Counted from the first letter of the stretch, positions 10,235 through 22,986 are shown. The stretch: DNA of 64,000 nt from Leucaena leucocephala (GCA_037074615.1 CM073549.1:5213001-5277000); one strand, 5' to 3'. Notes: generated by a model from the sequence alone, not told the origin. Made by a program: numbers and translations.

Positions 10235-11384
10235 ATTATATCCGATTGAGTTCTCATTGAAAGGAGAAGAGATATAAGTGTATCTGGTTGAGAAAAATGA
10301 AGAGGAGAGGAAGTTTAAAATTTAGTCCTATTTATCGACTTTTAATAGTAAGGGTATATATTTGAAAACGAATATATATATAATAGGAAGGATATATTTG
10401 TTAATTTTTAATTAGCTCTCCTTCTTTTTTCTTTTTTTAACTAAATAAGAAACATCCCCTCCCTTATAAATCTCCCCTACCCTCTCTTAAATTAATCTAC
10501 CTTCCTCTTCCCTCCGTTGAACCAAACAAATTTGAAAGATGAAGTATGGCTTGAAGGCAAAGAAGTGAATTGATAAAATATACGAAGATAAAGTAGTTAT
10601 TTCCCTCAAAAATTTAAAATGCTAAATAAATTTTTATATCTTTGTATCATTTTTAAATGTTAGAGTCTCAATTTAAATTTTTCTTATTTTTATTTTTCAT
10701 AGTCTTTTGATCATTTTCCCATATTTATTTATTTGTAAAATTGTAATACATAATGCCTCCAGTCTTATTTATAAAATAAATTAACCTAAGCTAACATAGC
10801 ATAATAAATAACCTCGATGCTACCTTGTTTGAATAAAGCAGCATATTCTTCTCCGGCCAACATCATTGACATCATACTCAGCCAAAAAGGCCGAAATAGA
10901 CGACAAACTTTCAGTAGTGTAGACATTAATAGGAGGCAAACTTTCAACCGGTTAATTAACTAATTGGACCTAACAAATGAAAGATTAGGTTGGGAAAAAA
11001 TAAATTAACCACCTACCATTTCAAATATATAAAGCATATTCAAATAACTATATTTTTAATTTTTATTATTTATTCACTTCTAGAAACAGTTTAATTGTAC
11101 ATGTTAGTTTTTTTTACAATAAAATATTTGGAAGAAAGCAAATCAATATCTTAATGGGAAATGGTAGTTGAAAACGTGGCGAATTAAAAAAAAAATTACT
11201 TAATCGTCGTGCAATGATTTGAAAATTGTTTAATCAGTTGATAGAAAGATTAACTTTGCAGAAAACAGGATTTCAACGCTACAGATTATGAATTTCAATA
11301 ATATTAATAAGTTGAAACACCACACAAGTAATCTTATCTTAACTATAGTTGCTCGAAGTGGTTTACTCTCTTACATTTCCATCA

Positions 11385-14320
11385 ATGGCTTCTTCTCCTT
11401 TATCTTCTCCGTTTTGGACTCTGCAAAACCAAAACACCATAGCCCTAATACTATATGCAGCAACCTTTTTATCATTCATTTCCAGTTCTACAGGACATCG
11501 ATGCCACTACAAATCCATTTTCAGCTTCGGCGATTCAATTGCTGATACCGGAAACTGGTTTTTCGGCTCCCAACCACCGCGGCTCCACCATTGCTCCCGC
11601 CCTCCCTACGGGAAAACCTACTTCGGACACCCCGTCGGAAGATGCTCCGATGGCCGTCTTATCATTGACTTCATCGGTAAAGCTCAGATTTTGGATTTGA
11701 TCGTTTCTATCTGTTTATTATATATCCTTGCACTTTGAGACTTAAAATATGGTCTATTTCTTCTTTTTTCTTAGACATTTTAAAATATATCGCCGACTTT
11801 CTCAACTTTCTCTCACTCTCCAAACATCGAAAGAGTTCTTGTATTTATTGTTTTTTTTTGTTCAAAATTTTAATGTTAATATCTTTCACTGACTAATATT
11901 TTTCCTTTACCTTATACATAGGAGCTGATGGAGTATATCATAAAAACACTTTAACAAAATATCATAATTTATCAAAGAATGTTATTAGTGCAAAAAGGAA
12001 TTTTTATATCGGTTAAAAAATACTTTTTACATTGCCGCCCTTGTTAAACAAATTTTTTTACCCCGGTTGAATTTAATTGATGTAGAAAATATTAATAAAA
12101 ATAAAGAAAAAATAATCATTCATTTTCTACCCTTGTCACATGTATGTATAACTCGGGTAAAAAGTGTGACTTTCTATGTCTGTTTAGTATTTATACCAAT
12201 TAAAGTTACAACTAAGGTTAAAAATAAGATTTCTATAGCTGAGGCTTTATTTTTTTTTTTTTAAAAAAAGTTGATTTTGTATTTTTGCACCCGTCGTAAG
12301 CGCAACCATTCTAGAAAGTAACAATCTACATTGGTTTTCTTTGTAATTGGTGTAGAAAGAGATAAATTTTTAAATAAATTCAATAATTTAAATGACTATC
12401 TATACTGTTGTTGTTTTAATTGGGGCACAAATTGTTTTTAACACCAGTTTCATTAGCAACCTATGTAAGAAATCAACACTATAACATTTTATTTACAAAA
12501 ATGCCACATATTACAATTTATGTACCATCCCCGTAACAATGGGTGTAAAAGTTTGGCCGTAGAAATGCTTGATTTTTACTAGTGATGTCACTCACATTGT
12601 TAAATTGTTCTTGACATGCAGCTGAGTCTTTAAGCATTCCATTAGTGAAACCATATAAAGGAATTAAGAATGGTCAAATAAGGAATTGGAACAAAGAGGA
12701 GGGAGTGAATTTTGCAGTTGCTGGAGCAACTGCTTTGAATGTAAGTTTCTTTGAAGATAGAGGTATTCATTCCGTAAGTACTAATGATTCTCTCACAGTT
12801 CAGCTTGGTTGGTTCATGGAATTATTGCCTTCTATCTGCAATTCTTCTTCAAGTAAGTTGCTTCTTATTTTCTCCCAGACATTATGTTAGAAAGTTGAAC
12901 TGATTAGGTGATTAATGTAAATCACTTCGTTACCAGATAACTTTAGAATTCTATATAAATTGTCCTTATCCATAAATTTAGTAAGTAAAAGATGTGGAAT
13001 CCTCTCCCAGTAGGAGAACGTAACTTGAGTCTCTCTCATTAGAATCACTGAGTATTTAGGGGCTAATCCCAATAGTTTTGGGATTGTTTGGTTACCTTTC
13101 AAATCATTGTATTTTGTATACTTGGTTGATGATTAATGACGTTTGCTTATCATCTATTTCATTTCCTAACACATTGGTTTAAATTCCAATCGTTCTATAC
13201 CAAATATGAAGGAACATATTAATGTTTTGTGTCACAGGCTGCAAGCAAGTGTTTGAGAAGTCTCTGTTTCTGGTGGGAGAGATAGGAGGCAATGACTTTA
13301 ATAAACCTTTTGAGCTGCGAAAGAGTTTAGCAGAGATAAAAACTTACGTGCCTCATGTCATTAGTGCAATCTCTTCAACAATAAGTGTAAGATTACTTTT
13401 TTGAAACGCTTCGCAATTATTTCAGCTAGCAACACATAAATACATACATATCCATTTGTGTGTGCGTGTTGTCTCTTAATACTCCCTCCAGTCTTTAATA
13501 TAAATTTGAGTACATAGTTAACTAATTTGGATAGATTAAAAAATATATAATATAAATTTGTCATGAGAGTTAGATTTAGTTATAATTAAATAATTTATTT
13601 ATATTTTTTTAATTTATCTAAATTAATCAACTAACTCTTATATTAAGAATTGGAACAAGTACTTTTTAGTGGATGAACTCACTCGGACTTGTGGTCGCAG
13701 GATTTGATAGACGTAGGAGCTCAGACGCTCATTGTTCCTGGGAATTTTCCAATAGGATGCAGTGCGTCGTATTTAACAATGTACGAGAGCAAACATAAGA
13801 ATGACTATGACAAAGCAGGCTGCTTGATTTGGTTAAATAAGTTTGCAGAATACTACAATCAAAGGCTTCAAGCTGAACTCAATCACCTTCAAGAGCTTCA
13901 TCCTCACGCCAATATCATTTATTTTGATTATTACAATGCTGCATGGCCACTTTATCATTCCCCAACAAAATTTCGTAAGACTCTGATTGGACATTTCCAT
14001 AACCATGGGCTATATATTTATATTATAGTTATTAATATAGCATTCTTATTTGTGGTAATTTAATGAAAATAATTACAGGTTTTAGAGGTCTTAAAGCTTG
14101 TTGTGGAACTGGAGGGGCATACAATTACAACGCATCAATAAAATGTGGAGATGAAGGAGTGAATGTTTGTGAAGATCCTTCAAAGTACATAAATTGGGAT
14201 GGTGTTCATTTTACTGAAGCTGCGTATAAAGTGATTGCTAGAGATGTATTAGGGTTAAAAGACAATTTTATCCTAGAAGGTTTCGCTCAGGAGTACTGGT
14301 TGCTTGAAAGTTTTTTTTGA
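11385..14320 (+). CDS. GDSL esterase/lipase (intact, 395 aa)
   Basis: Secreted SGNH-type ester hydrolase. Exons 11385-11676, 12622-12852, 13238-13386, 13701-13974, 14079-14320; all introns are GT-AG and the joined frame is open for 395 codons. The hydrophobic leader (about residues 18-33) looks like a signal peptide. Catalytic blocks: FSFGDS with Ser51; NFAVAGA with Gly132; GGND with Asn193; WDGVH with Asp356 and His359. Potential N-glycosylation sites include NSS, NVS and NAS. The layout and the PIGC / DYDKAGCL / PHANIIYFDYYNA blocks match the plant clade that includes Arabidopsis At1g28580-type proteins and acetylajmalan esterase (family knowledge). The substrate is unknown. Odd points: Arg rather than Gly at the exon 4/5 junction and a hydrophobic extended tail ending LLESFF. 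Expression is not shown by sequence. Confidence 0.88.
11982..12584 (+). repeat. Intron-1 MITE (copy in the 395-aa gene)
   Basis: About 600 bp of intron 1 made of the same AT-rich 'gtgtaaaaa' material as 933-1366 and 45981-46406, ending CTAGTG at 12584. The left end has lost the CACTAG... terminus and starts near 'attagtgcaaaaagg'. The twin copy is at 26292-26920. Confidence 0.6.
13482..13659 (+). repeat. Stowaway-like MITE in intron 3
   Basis: 178 bp with ends CTCCCTCCAGTCTTTAATAT and a near-complementary right end, flanked by TA on both sides (13480-13481, 13660-13661). The copies at 38968 and 62231 show the uninterrupted site (cttaatactttt), which supports insertion here. Confidence 0.75.
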
Positions 14321-14329
14321 ACCATTGTC

Positions 14330-14800
14330 GATTTAAAAGTTTATAAATTGTAGCAATGTGGACTTAGACCGATGGAGACCTAATATTTCCTATTAAACTT
14401 ACAAGCTTTACTTCAAAATTACACTGTGGCAAGAGAACTTAGTCATACGTGGCAGATATTGTATGATGTATGATAAATTTATATTTTTATATATTTATTC
14501 ATATAATTTTGGTGGACTTTTAATTTATCGTTATTTTGTCCTTAATTGTATTATATGTTCATCATATTAGATTAATGTGCTTTACATTATGGGTATAATT
14601 GTTATATTTTTATAATTTTTTTTAAAATAATTATTTTTAAAATAAAAGGTATCACATTATTATGATTTGTATTTTAAGTATTTTGGAAAAATTAAAAATT
14701 ATAAATGACAACAAAGGACCCATGGGCCAAAGTGTGCAATTTTGCTCATTAACTTTTTTATTATTTCCTCAACTTATATTCTGAATCCACCAGAGCTAGT
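14330..14800. other. 3' flank of the 395-aa gene with a shared repeat motif
   Basis: 14340-14460 contains 'gtggacttagaccgatgg' and 'agacctaatattt', found also just after the stop of the twin gene (about 28720-28750) and, in reverse, at about 32923-32955. The rest is AT-rich with no gene seen. Confidence 0.4.
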
Positions 14801-15240
14801 AAAACAAGTTCAACAGGCAGGTTGAGCCAGTTTTATCATAAAACGGGGTGAGTTTGGGTTGACTAAAAATTAGCTCATTTTTTTTAAATTATTAATCGTA
14901 TTATTTATTTTACATAAATATTATTTTGAATACTCATATTATTAAAAATTAGTAAAAATAGTTATTTATTTGTTGATATGAGTAGACATATTGTAATTGA
15001 TTAATATTATGTTAATGTTTATTTAGATTTATAGTTGTAAAATTTAATTTTTTTATAAAAAGTAAGAATTTTTAAAATTATAATATTAGTATTTTTTTTA
15101 TTATGCTAATATGATATTAGGAATTTTTATTAGTATTTTAAAATTTTAAAATTAATTATTTGAAAATATTAAAAAATATTTTTTTTAAAAAAAAGGTGGT
15201 GGGCAAAGCTTGTACCGCTCAGCCCATGGGGGTTGTGACG
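14800..15240. repeat. Third hAT-like AT-core repeat
   Basis: Begins AGAGCTAGTAAAAC and has the same AT-rich core (for example 'tagttatttatttgttgata') as 2354-2865, with a short GC-rich right end. It has decayed and no target duplication is evident. Confidence 0.5.
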
Positions 15241-15900
15241 GGCTGTAGATTGGCCAGTTTCCCACCTCAAGACTCCATGCACAGAGGAAAGAGGCACGCC
15301 ATTCACCCTTACCCTCGGCCGTCAACATCATCATCTTTATCACCTGTCACCATACCCACGCCTCGATCCCTCTATTCACACACACCTCCATTCCACCACA
15401 CTCATGGCCGTGGACTCCACGCACATACCCACACGATCTCACCCAGTCGTCCACGAACAAACCATTCCTCCATCTCCACCTCCCTTCCGGTGTCCGACAC
15501 CCATCATCTCACCCACGCCTCTCATCATTCATCTCACCCACGCCACGTCTCCACCGCCGCCTTCCTCCTCCTCCATTCCGTCTAAGGCTGGCACACGCCA
15601 TCCATTCATTATCATTTCCTCTCCAGCCGTGGACTCCCTTCCATTCTGTCGAAGCCGTCTCCCCTCCTCCATCATTCAGCTGACCTCCACAGTTCAAACG
15701 ACAGCACAGAAGCATAACCAGCGACGGTGAGGCAGTGACCAATAGGCATAGAGACAGCGACAGTGCAGCGAAGGAAAAGAGGAACAGAACAGCGGCGACG
15801 GAAAACAGTGACAAACCTCCGTTTACTCTTCATTGTTAACCAGGGGTGACTGTGAAATCTTGATGGTGGTGTCGACTTTGATGACTATGCGGTAGTTAAA
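15240..15900. other. GC-rich unidentified segment
   Basis: Compositionally distinct (C-rich on the plus strand), with overlapping open frames on both strands (plus 15160-15585 and 15404-15730; minus 15814-15509). The frames are low-complexity (Ser/Pro/His-rich on plus, Gly/Arg-rich on minus) and match no family I recognise. It resembles the 5' leader of a plant gene or transposon, but nothing downstream supports a complete gene. Confidence 0.3.
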
Positions 15901-16930
15901 ACGTCCAAATACTCCGATTCAATAGTAAATGCATAAGTTTGGGATCTCAATTTATTTTCTATTTTATAATTCTTAAGTCTTAAAATAATTTTATAACTAT
16001 TAAAAAATTCTGTAATAATTTATTTATTTTTATTATAGATTATTATGACTAAATTAGTAATTAATATTGTGCTGGTTATAACTTAATTTTATTATTTTAT
16101 TTTGGGTCAAGATTTTGTATTAAGATTTTAATGAATATTTTGTTATTTTTCAAATTGTTTTGAATTATTTTATCTCTTGTCGACTTTAATTTTATTTTTA
16201 TGAATTATTGAGTTATGGGTATCCTTAGTCTTATTTTATATGTTGTAGGATGCACTGGAGTAAGGGTGTATATATTGTAGGATGTACTGGAGCAAAGATA
16301 AACTTATGGATAGTTATTACCACAACAATATTATGCTTTTTTTTATGCTTCAAATGATTGATTGGTTTGCTTTAAACCTTAAGAGAAATTGGGTAATATG
16401 GAGAACAATTGGAAGTTTATTTGAGAAGTATCTATTTGAAAACTTTGACTTTGGAAGAATATGATTGTCTTTAATCTATATGTCATGAGACTTGAGCAAT
16501 TAGAGCTAGTTATTTTACAAGTGTGAAAATATGTGCAAGTTATCAGTGATAATGCTAGTTTACAGTATTTGTCTTTGACAAAGAATCTGAACTAGCAACC
16601 CTCACCCTAGGTTAGGTCAAGTTTAATATAGATGGGGCATGACTTTATCCAATAATAAAGCTTGATGTGATGAGATGTTAAGAGACCACAATGACAAGTA
16701 GATATATGGGTTTACTTATTTTATTAGAATATTCAGTGTAGTTGAACCCGATGAATGAGCTATTTTTAAAAGTTTACAAAGTGCATGGGATAAAAGATAT
16801 AAAAAAATTATACTTAAATTAAATATCACGTCAAAGAAGCAGTTTGTTAATCCTACAGATTAAAAATTGTATATGTAAACAGTGAGATTTAAAAATTACT
16901 CTTTAGGCGTATTTGTTACCGATTTATTAT
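15900..16930. other. AT-rich spacer
   Basis: Nothing recognisable. The phrase 'tgtaggatg(c/t)actggag' occurs twice near 16246 and 16278. No protein-coding signal is convincing. Confidence 0.4.
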
Positions 16931-17450
16931 TTATTTTAAGTTGCTGGCCAAAAAATGTTATCTAAGGAAACATATAATTTTAAAATATGTGATTATTAGC
17001 TGTCATCCTTGACAATACAGCGTGGAGATCTAAATTTTGCTCTTTCTTCTGGTGGTATTCTCAAGAACCAATAAATTAATCATATACCCATTCACAGACA
17101 TCGTTAAGTGGGCGAAGGAAAACACAAAGCAAATCTATCAAATCGAACAATAATATATTTAAACAGAATATTTATGCATTGCATAGGTACTTTTTTATGG
17201 TCCCGGTGCTGGAGACAGAGCTCGTCACAGTGGTAATACTATCCATTGTGTTTGGACGAGGTTTTGAATTTGAACCCGACATTAATATATAATATTTGTG
17301 TGTTTAAATTATTGATTGATAAAAAAAGAAAAAAAAAACTATGATTAGACTTGAACCCATTACCCCCTTGATTCATTAAAATAATCTTACAGCATTAATG
17401 GCTTTCCATTATCAAATGCTTTTATTTATTAAAAAGGTAGGTGAAGTTTT
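16930..17450 (+). repeat. Upstream flank duplicated at 37680-38200
   Basis: Blocks such as 'agcgtggagatc', 'tgctctttcttctgg' and 'acacaaagcaaatctatc' recur in the same order at 37680-37910, both about 2 kb upstream of a GDSL exon 1 (19457 and 38968). The two genes were therefore duplicated together with their upstream sequence. Confidence 0.65.
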
Positions 17451-17818
17451 CATTTAAGGAGCTTTTTTTTTTTTTCAGCGTATGTGTGGCTCAAGGGAGG
17501 GGAAGACAAAAAAGAGAAGATATTTTAATATTATCTTATTTAAATTAATTAAAAAAGAGAAAAGGAAATAAATTTTGATTTTACTTTATTTAGTTTAAAA
17601 GAGGAGGGGAGGAGTCCGCATTCTGTGGTCAACGAATCCATGAGCACGGCATGCTCATCCCCCAAATGGCAACGTTCAGCGGATGAGTGTAATTTAGGAG
17701 GTAATTTTCTTGTTTTTTATTTGTATGTGTTCTTATTTATTTGGTTTAAGTTAAATCTAGCACCCTCGGTATTTTTTCAGTTGAATATGGTATCAGTAAT
17801 TAATTTTTTATACATTTA

Positions 17819-18442
17819 GTGTGTGTTTGGATTATGATTTCAGAATTGATTCTCACACAAAACCACAGTTTTAGTGCCTGTTTGGGAGCAGCGTTGAAAA
17901 ATTAATTTTGGTAAAATCGCGGTTTGAAAAATTTTTAGACAAACAGCAATTTTTGTTGAGAATTGATTTTGGACAAAACCTCGGTTTGAAACCTAGGTTT
18001 TGAATAAGCTACTGAAAATAGCTTTTTCTTTGAAACCTAGGTTTTGGATTATCCAATTACTACTATACCCTTACTTTTTCTTACACCATCTCTCCTCTCT
18101 TTTCTCTATTATCTCTCCTCTCTCTTCTCTCCTTCCTCTTTTTCTCTTTCCTCTCTCCTCTCTTATCTCTCTTTTTCTCTCTCATCTCTCCTCTCTCCTC
18201 TCTCCTCTCTACACTCTCTTCTCTCTCCTCTTTCCTCTCTATCATCTTTCATCTCTCTTACTTTTAATCATATCATACCCTTTTTAATAATTTACTAATA
18301 TAAAAAGTGATTCTACTACTAATCATCCAAACATCTTTATTCCCAAAATCTATTCTTCCCAAAATCTATTCTACCCAAAATCTATTCTCCAGAATCTATT
18401 CTTCCCAGAATCTATTCTCCAAAAGCTAATCCAAACACACCC
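17819..18442 (+). mobile_element. Tourist-like MITE with pyrimidine tract
   Basis: Inverted termini GTGTGTGTTTGGATTA and TAATCCAAACACACCC, flanked by TTA (17816-17818 and 18443-18445), as in Tourist/PIF-Harbinger MITEs. About 18060-18260 is almost pure C/T (CTCTCTCC repeats). Inside, near 17876, a second TGCCTGTTTGGG-type end suggests nesting. A partial relative with tandem 'tctattctgcctagaa' units and the same right end (ccaaacacaccc|ttaat) is at about 18960-19172. Confidence 0.7.
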
Positions 18443-18959
18443 TTAATATTTTTGAGCCAAACACCCATTTTCTCTGCAAAATTGATTTTGGAAGAAAACC
18501 ATGGTTTTGCTTACAAAACCATGGTTTTGCCATAATCCAGCGCTGGGTTATTTTTTGTAAAAAAGAGTGTACCGTTCCGGGAAATACTGAAACGCAGACT
18601 TTAGAGAATGTGAAAATGACATCCCTCACGTGATGTGGAAGGCTCTCAAGAAAATGGTCAATAACGGGGTCTTCCATTTCCATACCATTTTCATTTTCCA
18701 ACCCACTATTATTTAGCATTTTTTTTTAAAAATAATTATATAGATTTAAAATCAATCTTCTAAAAATTTTCCAACCCACTATTATTAATTTCTACGTACA
18801 TAAATTGATTTAGTATATTAATTTTTAAATTATCCATATAAATTTTAAATTAGAAAGTATTATTTTAGTGCCGGGAAAAAATAAAAATTAAAGTGAATAG
18901 AGTTAATTTTTATTATACTCAAACCCAAAGCGTTGTAAATATTATTTCTTAATCAATAA

Positions 18960-19172
18960 AATAAAAATATATACTTTACATAATTATCATATTTGTTTAT
19001 GTCATTTTTAGTAAATTGTCAATAGAAAATCAATTCTGCTATTAATCATCCAAACATCTCCAATTTTTAAAATTACTAATCTATTCTCCAGAATCTATTC
19101 TGCCTAGAATCTATTCTCCAGAATCTATTCTGCCTAGAATCTATTCTCCAAAAACTAATCCAAACACACCCT
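18960..19172 (+). repeat. Truncated Tourist-like MITE with tandem 'attctgcctagaatct' units
   Basis: Shares the right half and right terminus of the element at 17819-18442 (aatccaaacacaccc then ttaat). Two near-identical copies of a 30-bp unit ('ctattctccagaatctattc...') lie in tandem. The left terminus is missing. Confidence 0.55.
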
Positions 19173-19304
19173 TAATACCTTAAATCGTGTAAGCAATGTT
19201 TAGTTGAAAATTTTTGATCCAGATTTATAAACTCTGTGACATCATTGGTTTTGCCACTCAAGAAAGCAACTTGGTTGTCATTCAATTATTTGAGAATTGT
19301 TTAA

Positions 19305-19312
19305 TTATATAG
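19305..19312 (+). promoter_or_regulatory. Conserved TATA-like box upstream of pseudogene 4
   Basis: TTATATAG lies 152 bp before the ATG at 19457. The sister copy has the same string 153 bp before its ATG (38815-38822), both inside a conserved promoter segment. Distance and conservation fit a core promoter with a leader of around 120 nt; this is inference. Confidence 0.4.
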
Positions 19313-20793
19313 TGGAACTATTTTAATTTCTAGGCAAGGTTAATAAGCCATTATTTCAACTCCTAAAGAATATGAATTTAAAGAATCTTAATTAGTTGTA
19401 GTGAGAAAAAAATATAACATTGGTCGAAGCAGTTAATTATTCCTACACAACCATTAATGGCTTCTTCTACTTCATCTTCTGATCCACTTTGGACTCTGCA
19501 ACAAAAAAAGACCATAGCCCTAACACTATATGTAGCGACGTCGTTTCTATCATTCATTACCAGTTCTGTAGGATGCCCCTACACCACCATCTTCAGCTTC
19601 GGTGATTCAATTACCGATACCGGAAACTTGTGTTTCATCTTCCCAACACCGCCGATCGGCGAAACTTACTTCGATCACCCTGCAGGAAGATTCTCCAATG
19701 GCCGTCTTATCATCGATTTCATCGGTAACACTCAGATTTGTGATTTCATCGTTCGTTCTATCTGTTAACTATCCTTGCACTTCTGAAACTTCAAATATTG
19801 TCTATTTCAACTTGTTCTTAGACCTGCAAAAGCACTGTTATATATATATATATATATATGTTCTTAAATAAAATTCTTGTTGCTGTGCAGCTGAGTCATT
19901 AAGCATTCCATTGGTGAAACCATATCAGGGAATTAAGAATGGTCAAATAAGAAATTGGAACAAAGAGGAGGGAGTGAATTTTGCATTGAATATAAGTTTC
20001 TTTGAAGAGAGAGGTATTCATACTGATTATACAATGATTCTCTCAGAGTTCAATTGGATTGGTTCCAGGAATTAATGCCTTCTATCTGCAATTCTTCCTC
20101 AAGTAAGTTCCTAGTTTTACTTCATTATCTCGACATTAATTAGTCATGTTGCATACGTATGTTATTTCTTCATTTATTTTTTCCTAAATTAGAAGAGCAC
20201 ACACTAACCCTATATTTGGATGAGAAGAAAATTAAGTAAGAAAGAATATTATGAGAAAAAACTCTAAAAAATAATAAATTTTTATCACTTTTAAAAATTT
20301 TCTTTTCTAATATTTCTTCTCTCTATTTTTCTCTCACTTTTTTCTTTATTCAAATATAGCCTAACTGTTTAAGATTATAAATAAGATCGAACTCATGACA
20401 TCCCACCTACATGGAGCTTTTATGGCACATTAGCATTTCTTCATTTATTCGTTGGAGCATGTTTAACACATCAAGAGTGTTGATGATACCATTATATATG
20501 GAACATACAATATTGTTTTATGGTTGCAGGCTGCAAGAAAGTGTTTGAGAAGTCACTATTTCTTGTGGGAGAAATAGGAGTCAATGACTTTAAAACTGTA
20601 CTGTTTACTTCGGGAAGGGGTTTAGCAGAGATCAAAGCTTACGTGCCTCATGTGATTAATTCAATCTCTTCTACAATAAGTGTAAGATTTTTTAAATGCT
20701 ATGCAATCATTTCAGCTAGGACAATCTACACACGCACATCTATTTGCGTATATTTTATCCTTGATTACTCCCGGTCTTTTAATATAAGATTCA

Positions 20794-21313
20794 TGGCCTG
20801 TTTGGTAAGGCCTTAAACCGCAGTTTTAAAAGAGCTTTTAACCCAAACCTCGATTTGGGAAAATTTCAAAACAAACAGGCTTATTTGTCCATAAGTGCTT
20901 TTGGACAAAACCATGGTTTAAAACACATAGTTTTGAATAAGCTATTTAAAATAGCTTTTTCAACAATAAAAGCACTTATGGACTATCCAATTACTATCTT
21001 ACCCCTACTTTTTCTTACACCCTCTCTCCTCTCTCATACTTTTTCTTACACCCTCTCTCCTTTCTCCTCTCTTCCCTCTCTCCTCTCTCTTCTCTTTTCT
21101 CTAACTCCCTCCTCTCTCTTACTTTAAATCAAATCATACCCTTTTTGGTAATTTACCACCATAAAAAGTCATTCTAAAAATAACTATCCAAACACCTATT
21201 TATTCAAAATCACTTTTTTTCCATAAACTCTTCTCCAAAAGTCATTTTCCATAAGTTGTCCATAAGCCCTTTTTTTCATAAGCCCTTTTTCAAAATCCTA
21301 TCCAAACAGGCCC
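20794..21313 (+). mobile_element. Tourist-like MITE inside an intron-3 Stowaway MITE
   Basis: 520 bp with ends TGGCCTGTTTGG and CCAAACAGGCCC, flanked by TCA/TTA (one mismatch). It carries a pyrimidine tract at about 21000-21122. It splits a Stowaway-like MITE whose left end (CTCCCGGTCTTTTAATATAAG) begins near 20768 and whose continuation (agttaactaattta...) follows 21316, the order found intact at 13482-13659. Confidence 0.7.
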
Positions 21314-22502
21314 TTAGTTAACTAATTTAAAGAGATTAAAAAAATTAATTAAATAAATAACTTAATTATAGTATATATATTAGTATCATTATATTATATA
21401 TCAATTTATAAGTCAGATAAATTAGTTTAAAAAAATAATAAATATAAATATTTTAAAATAATTTATTTAGTTTCCTTAAAGTATATTTGGATTAGTTTTT
21501 AGTGAATAACTTTTAGGATAAAGAGAAAAAAATAACTTCATAAAAAATTATAGTTTTAGCCTTAAAAACATAGCTTTAACATAAATAATCAATTATTAAA
21601 TTTTACGAGATGTTTAGAATAGTTTTTATTAAAATTATAGTTTTCTCTCTAAAACTATTATTTTAAAATGTATCTAAACACACTCTAAGAAACGGATCTA
21701 GTAATACTTTTAACTACGGATCTTAGTTGTCTTTTAGGTCGTAGGAGTTAATAGATGTAGAGGCTCAAACGCTTGTTGTTCCTGGAAATTTACCATTAGG
21801 ATGTGAAGCTCTATTTAACAGTGTTTGAGAGCAACAATAAGAAGGACTATGATGAATATGGATGCTTGATTTGGTTAAACAAGTTTATTGAATACTTCAA
21901 TAAGAGGCTTCAGGCTGAATTAAATCAGCTTCAACAGGTTCATCCTCATGCCAATATCATATTTGCTGATTATTATAATGCTGCATTGCCATTGTATAAT
22001 TGTCCAACAAAATTTGGTAAGGTTTATCCTTCTCAATACTACTATTTTTGACAATGACAGATTCAATCCTTCCTCTATCAGGAAGTGTTTCAGTGCTCAT
22101 CAAGGGTGATGATGGAGCACTGAAATCTCCACCTTCCAGTCCAAATTTAATTTTTTTATACTTTTATTTTCTTAAAAAATTATTTTAAAATATACAAAAT
22201 TTAAAATAAATATAATCTCTTAACTGTCAAGTTTTCAATAAGGGATTTTGTTTATTTAAAAAATTATCAGTTGAAAAATTCAAATTTAGACCATTAAAAC
22301 TATATTTAGATAATACAGGTATGCTATTAGCACCAAAACCAGTTTCGGATAGTGCAGATAGGCACTATTATATACTACAGGTTTTACAGGTCTCGAAGCT
22401 TGTTGTGGAGCTGGTGGGGCCTACAATGTCAATGCTTCAAAAAGGTGTGGAGATGAAGGAGTGAAAGCTTGTGAAGATCCTTCAAAATTCATAAACTGGG
22501 AT

Positions 22503-22986
22503 TGTGACAGCCCAACCCAGCACCCTTCCACATAGATATTGTCCACTTTGGAGGCCCATATCACCCCTCACGGTTTTGTTTCCCAGGCTTTTCAACCCGA
22601 AAATGCGTCTACGAGGGGAAGGTATCCACACACTTATAAAGCATGCTTCGTTCGCCTCCCCAGCCGATGTGGGACTTTACAATCCCCCCTTGGGATCCAA
22701 GTGTCCTCACCGGACCATCGGCCGAAGGACCGGCTCTGATACCATCTGTGGCAGCCCAGCCCAGCACCCTTCCACGTAGATATTGTCCTCTTTGGGGGCC
22801 CATATCACCCCTCACGATTTTGTTTCCAAGGTTTTTCAATCCGAAAACACGTCTACGAGGAGAAGGTATCCACACACTTATAAAGCATGCTTCGTTCGCC
22901 TCCCCAGCCGATGTGGGACTCTACATAAGGAATGTGAATTTATTCATATTCTATTCCGGTTACGGTTTAAATTTTGGGACGTGATA
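22503..22986 (+). mobile_element. Solo-LTR-like insertion with 5-bp TSD in exon 5
   Basis: A 484-bp insert in the codons for WDGVH, flanked by GGGAT (22498-22502 and 22987-22991). The ends TGTGACAGCCC ... GGGACGTGATA resemble Gypsy-type LTR termini, and a 5-bp duplication fits LTR integration. It contains a tandem pair of about 240 bp (from 22504 and about 22742) with 'ccgatgtgggac' blocks. On the minus strand TGGTATCAGAGC, the usual initiator-tRNA primer-binding sequence, lies between the two units, which suggests instead a tiny TRIM-like retrotransposon or a nested pair. Confidence 0.7.

Larger units (their letters stand above)
9208..14500 (+). repeat. Segmental duplication, copy A (partner 24009-28855)
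   Basis: This block, including a GC-richer stretch (9208-9680), the upstream region, all exons and introns of the GDSL gene and about 180 bp beyond it, is matched by 24009-28855 with only scattered substitutions and small indels. The ATGs are 14,311 bp apart. The largest difference is a Tourist-like insertion at about 9732-10234 in this copy only. The GC-richer stretch contains open frames in several phases and both copies differ by indels in it; I do not recognise a product. Confidence 0.85.

Noticed and set aside
11288..11545. Alternative frame overlapping exon 1 of the 395-aa gene
   Set aside because: A shadow frame without GDS motif; the same shadow appears at 25599-25856 in the twin.
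15160..15814. Overlapping open frames of 101-141 aa on both strands
   Set aside because: Low-complexity translations in a C-rich stretch on both strands, no family motif, no splice-supported gene; kept only as an unidentified segment.
18000..18298. Leu/Ser-rich open frames of 84-95 aa
   Set aside because: Translations of the CTCTCTCC tract of a MITE, not genes.
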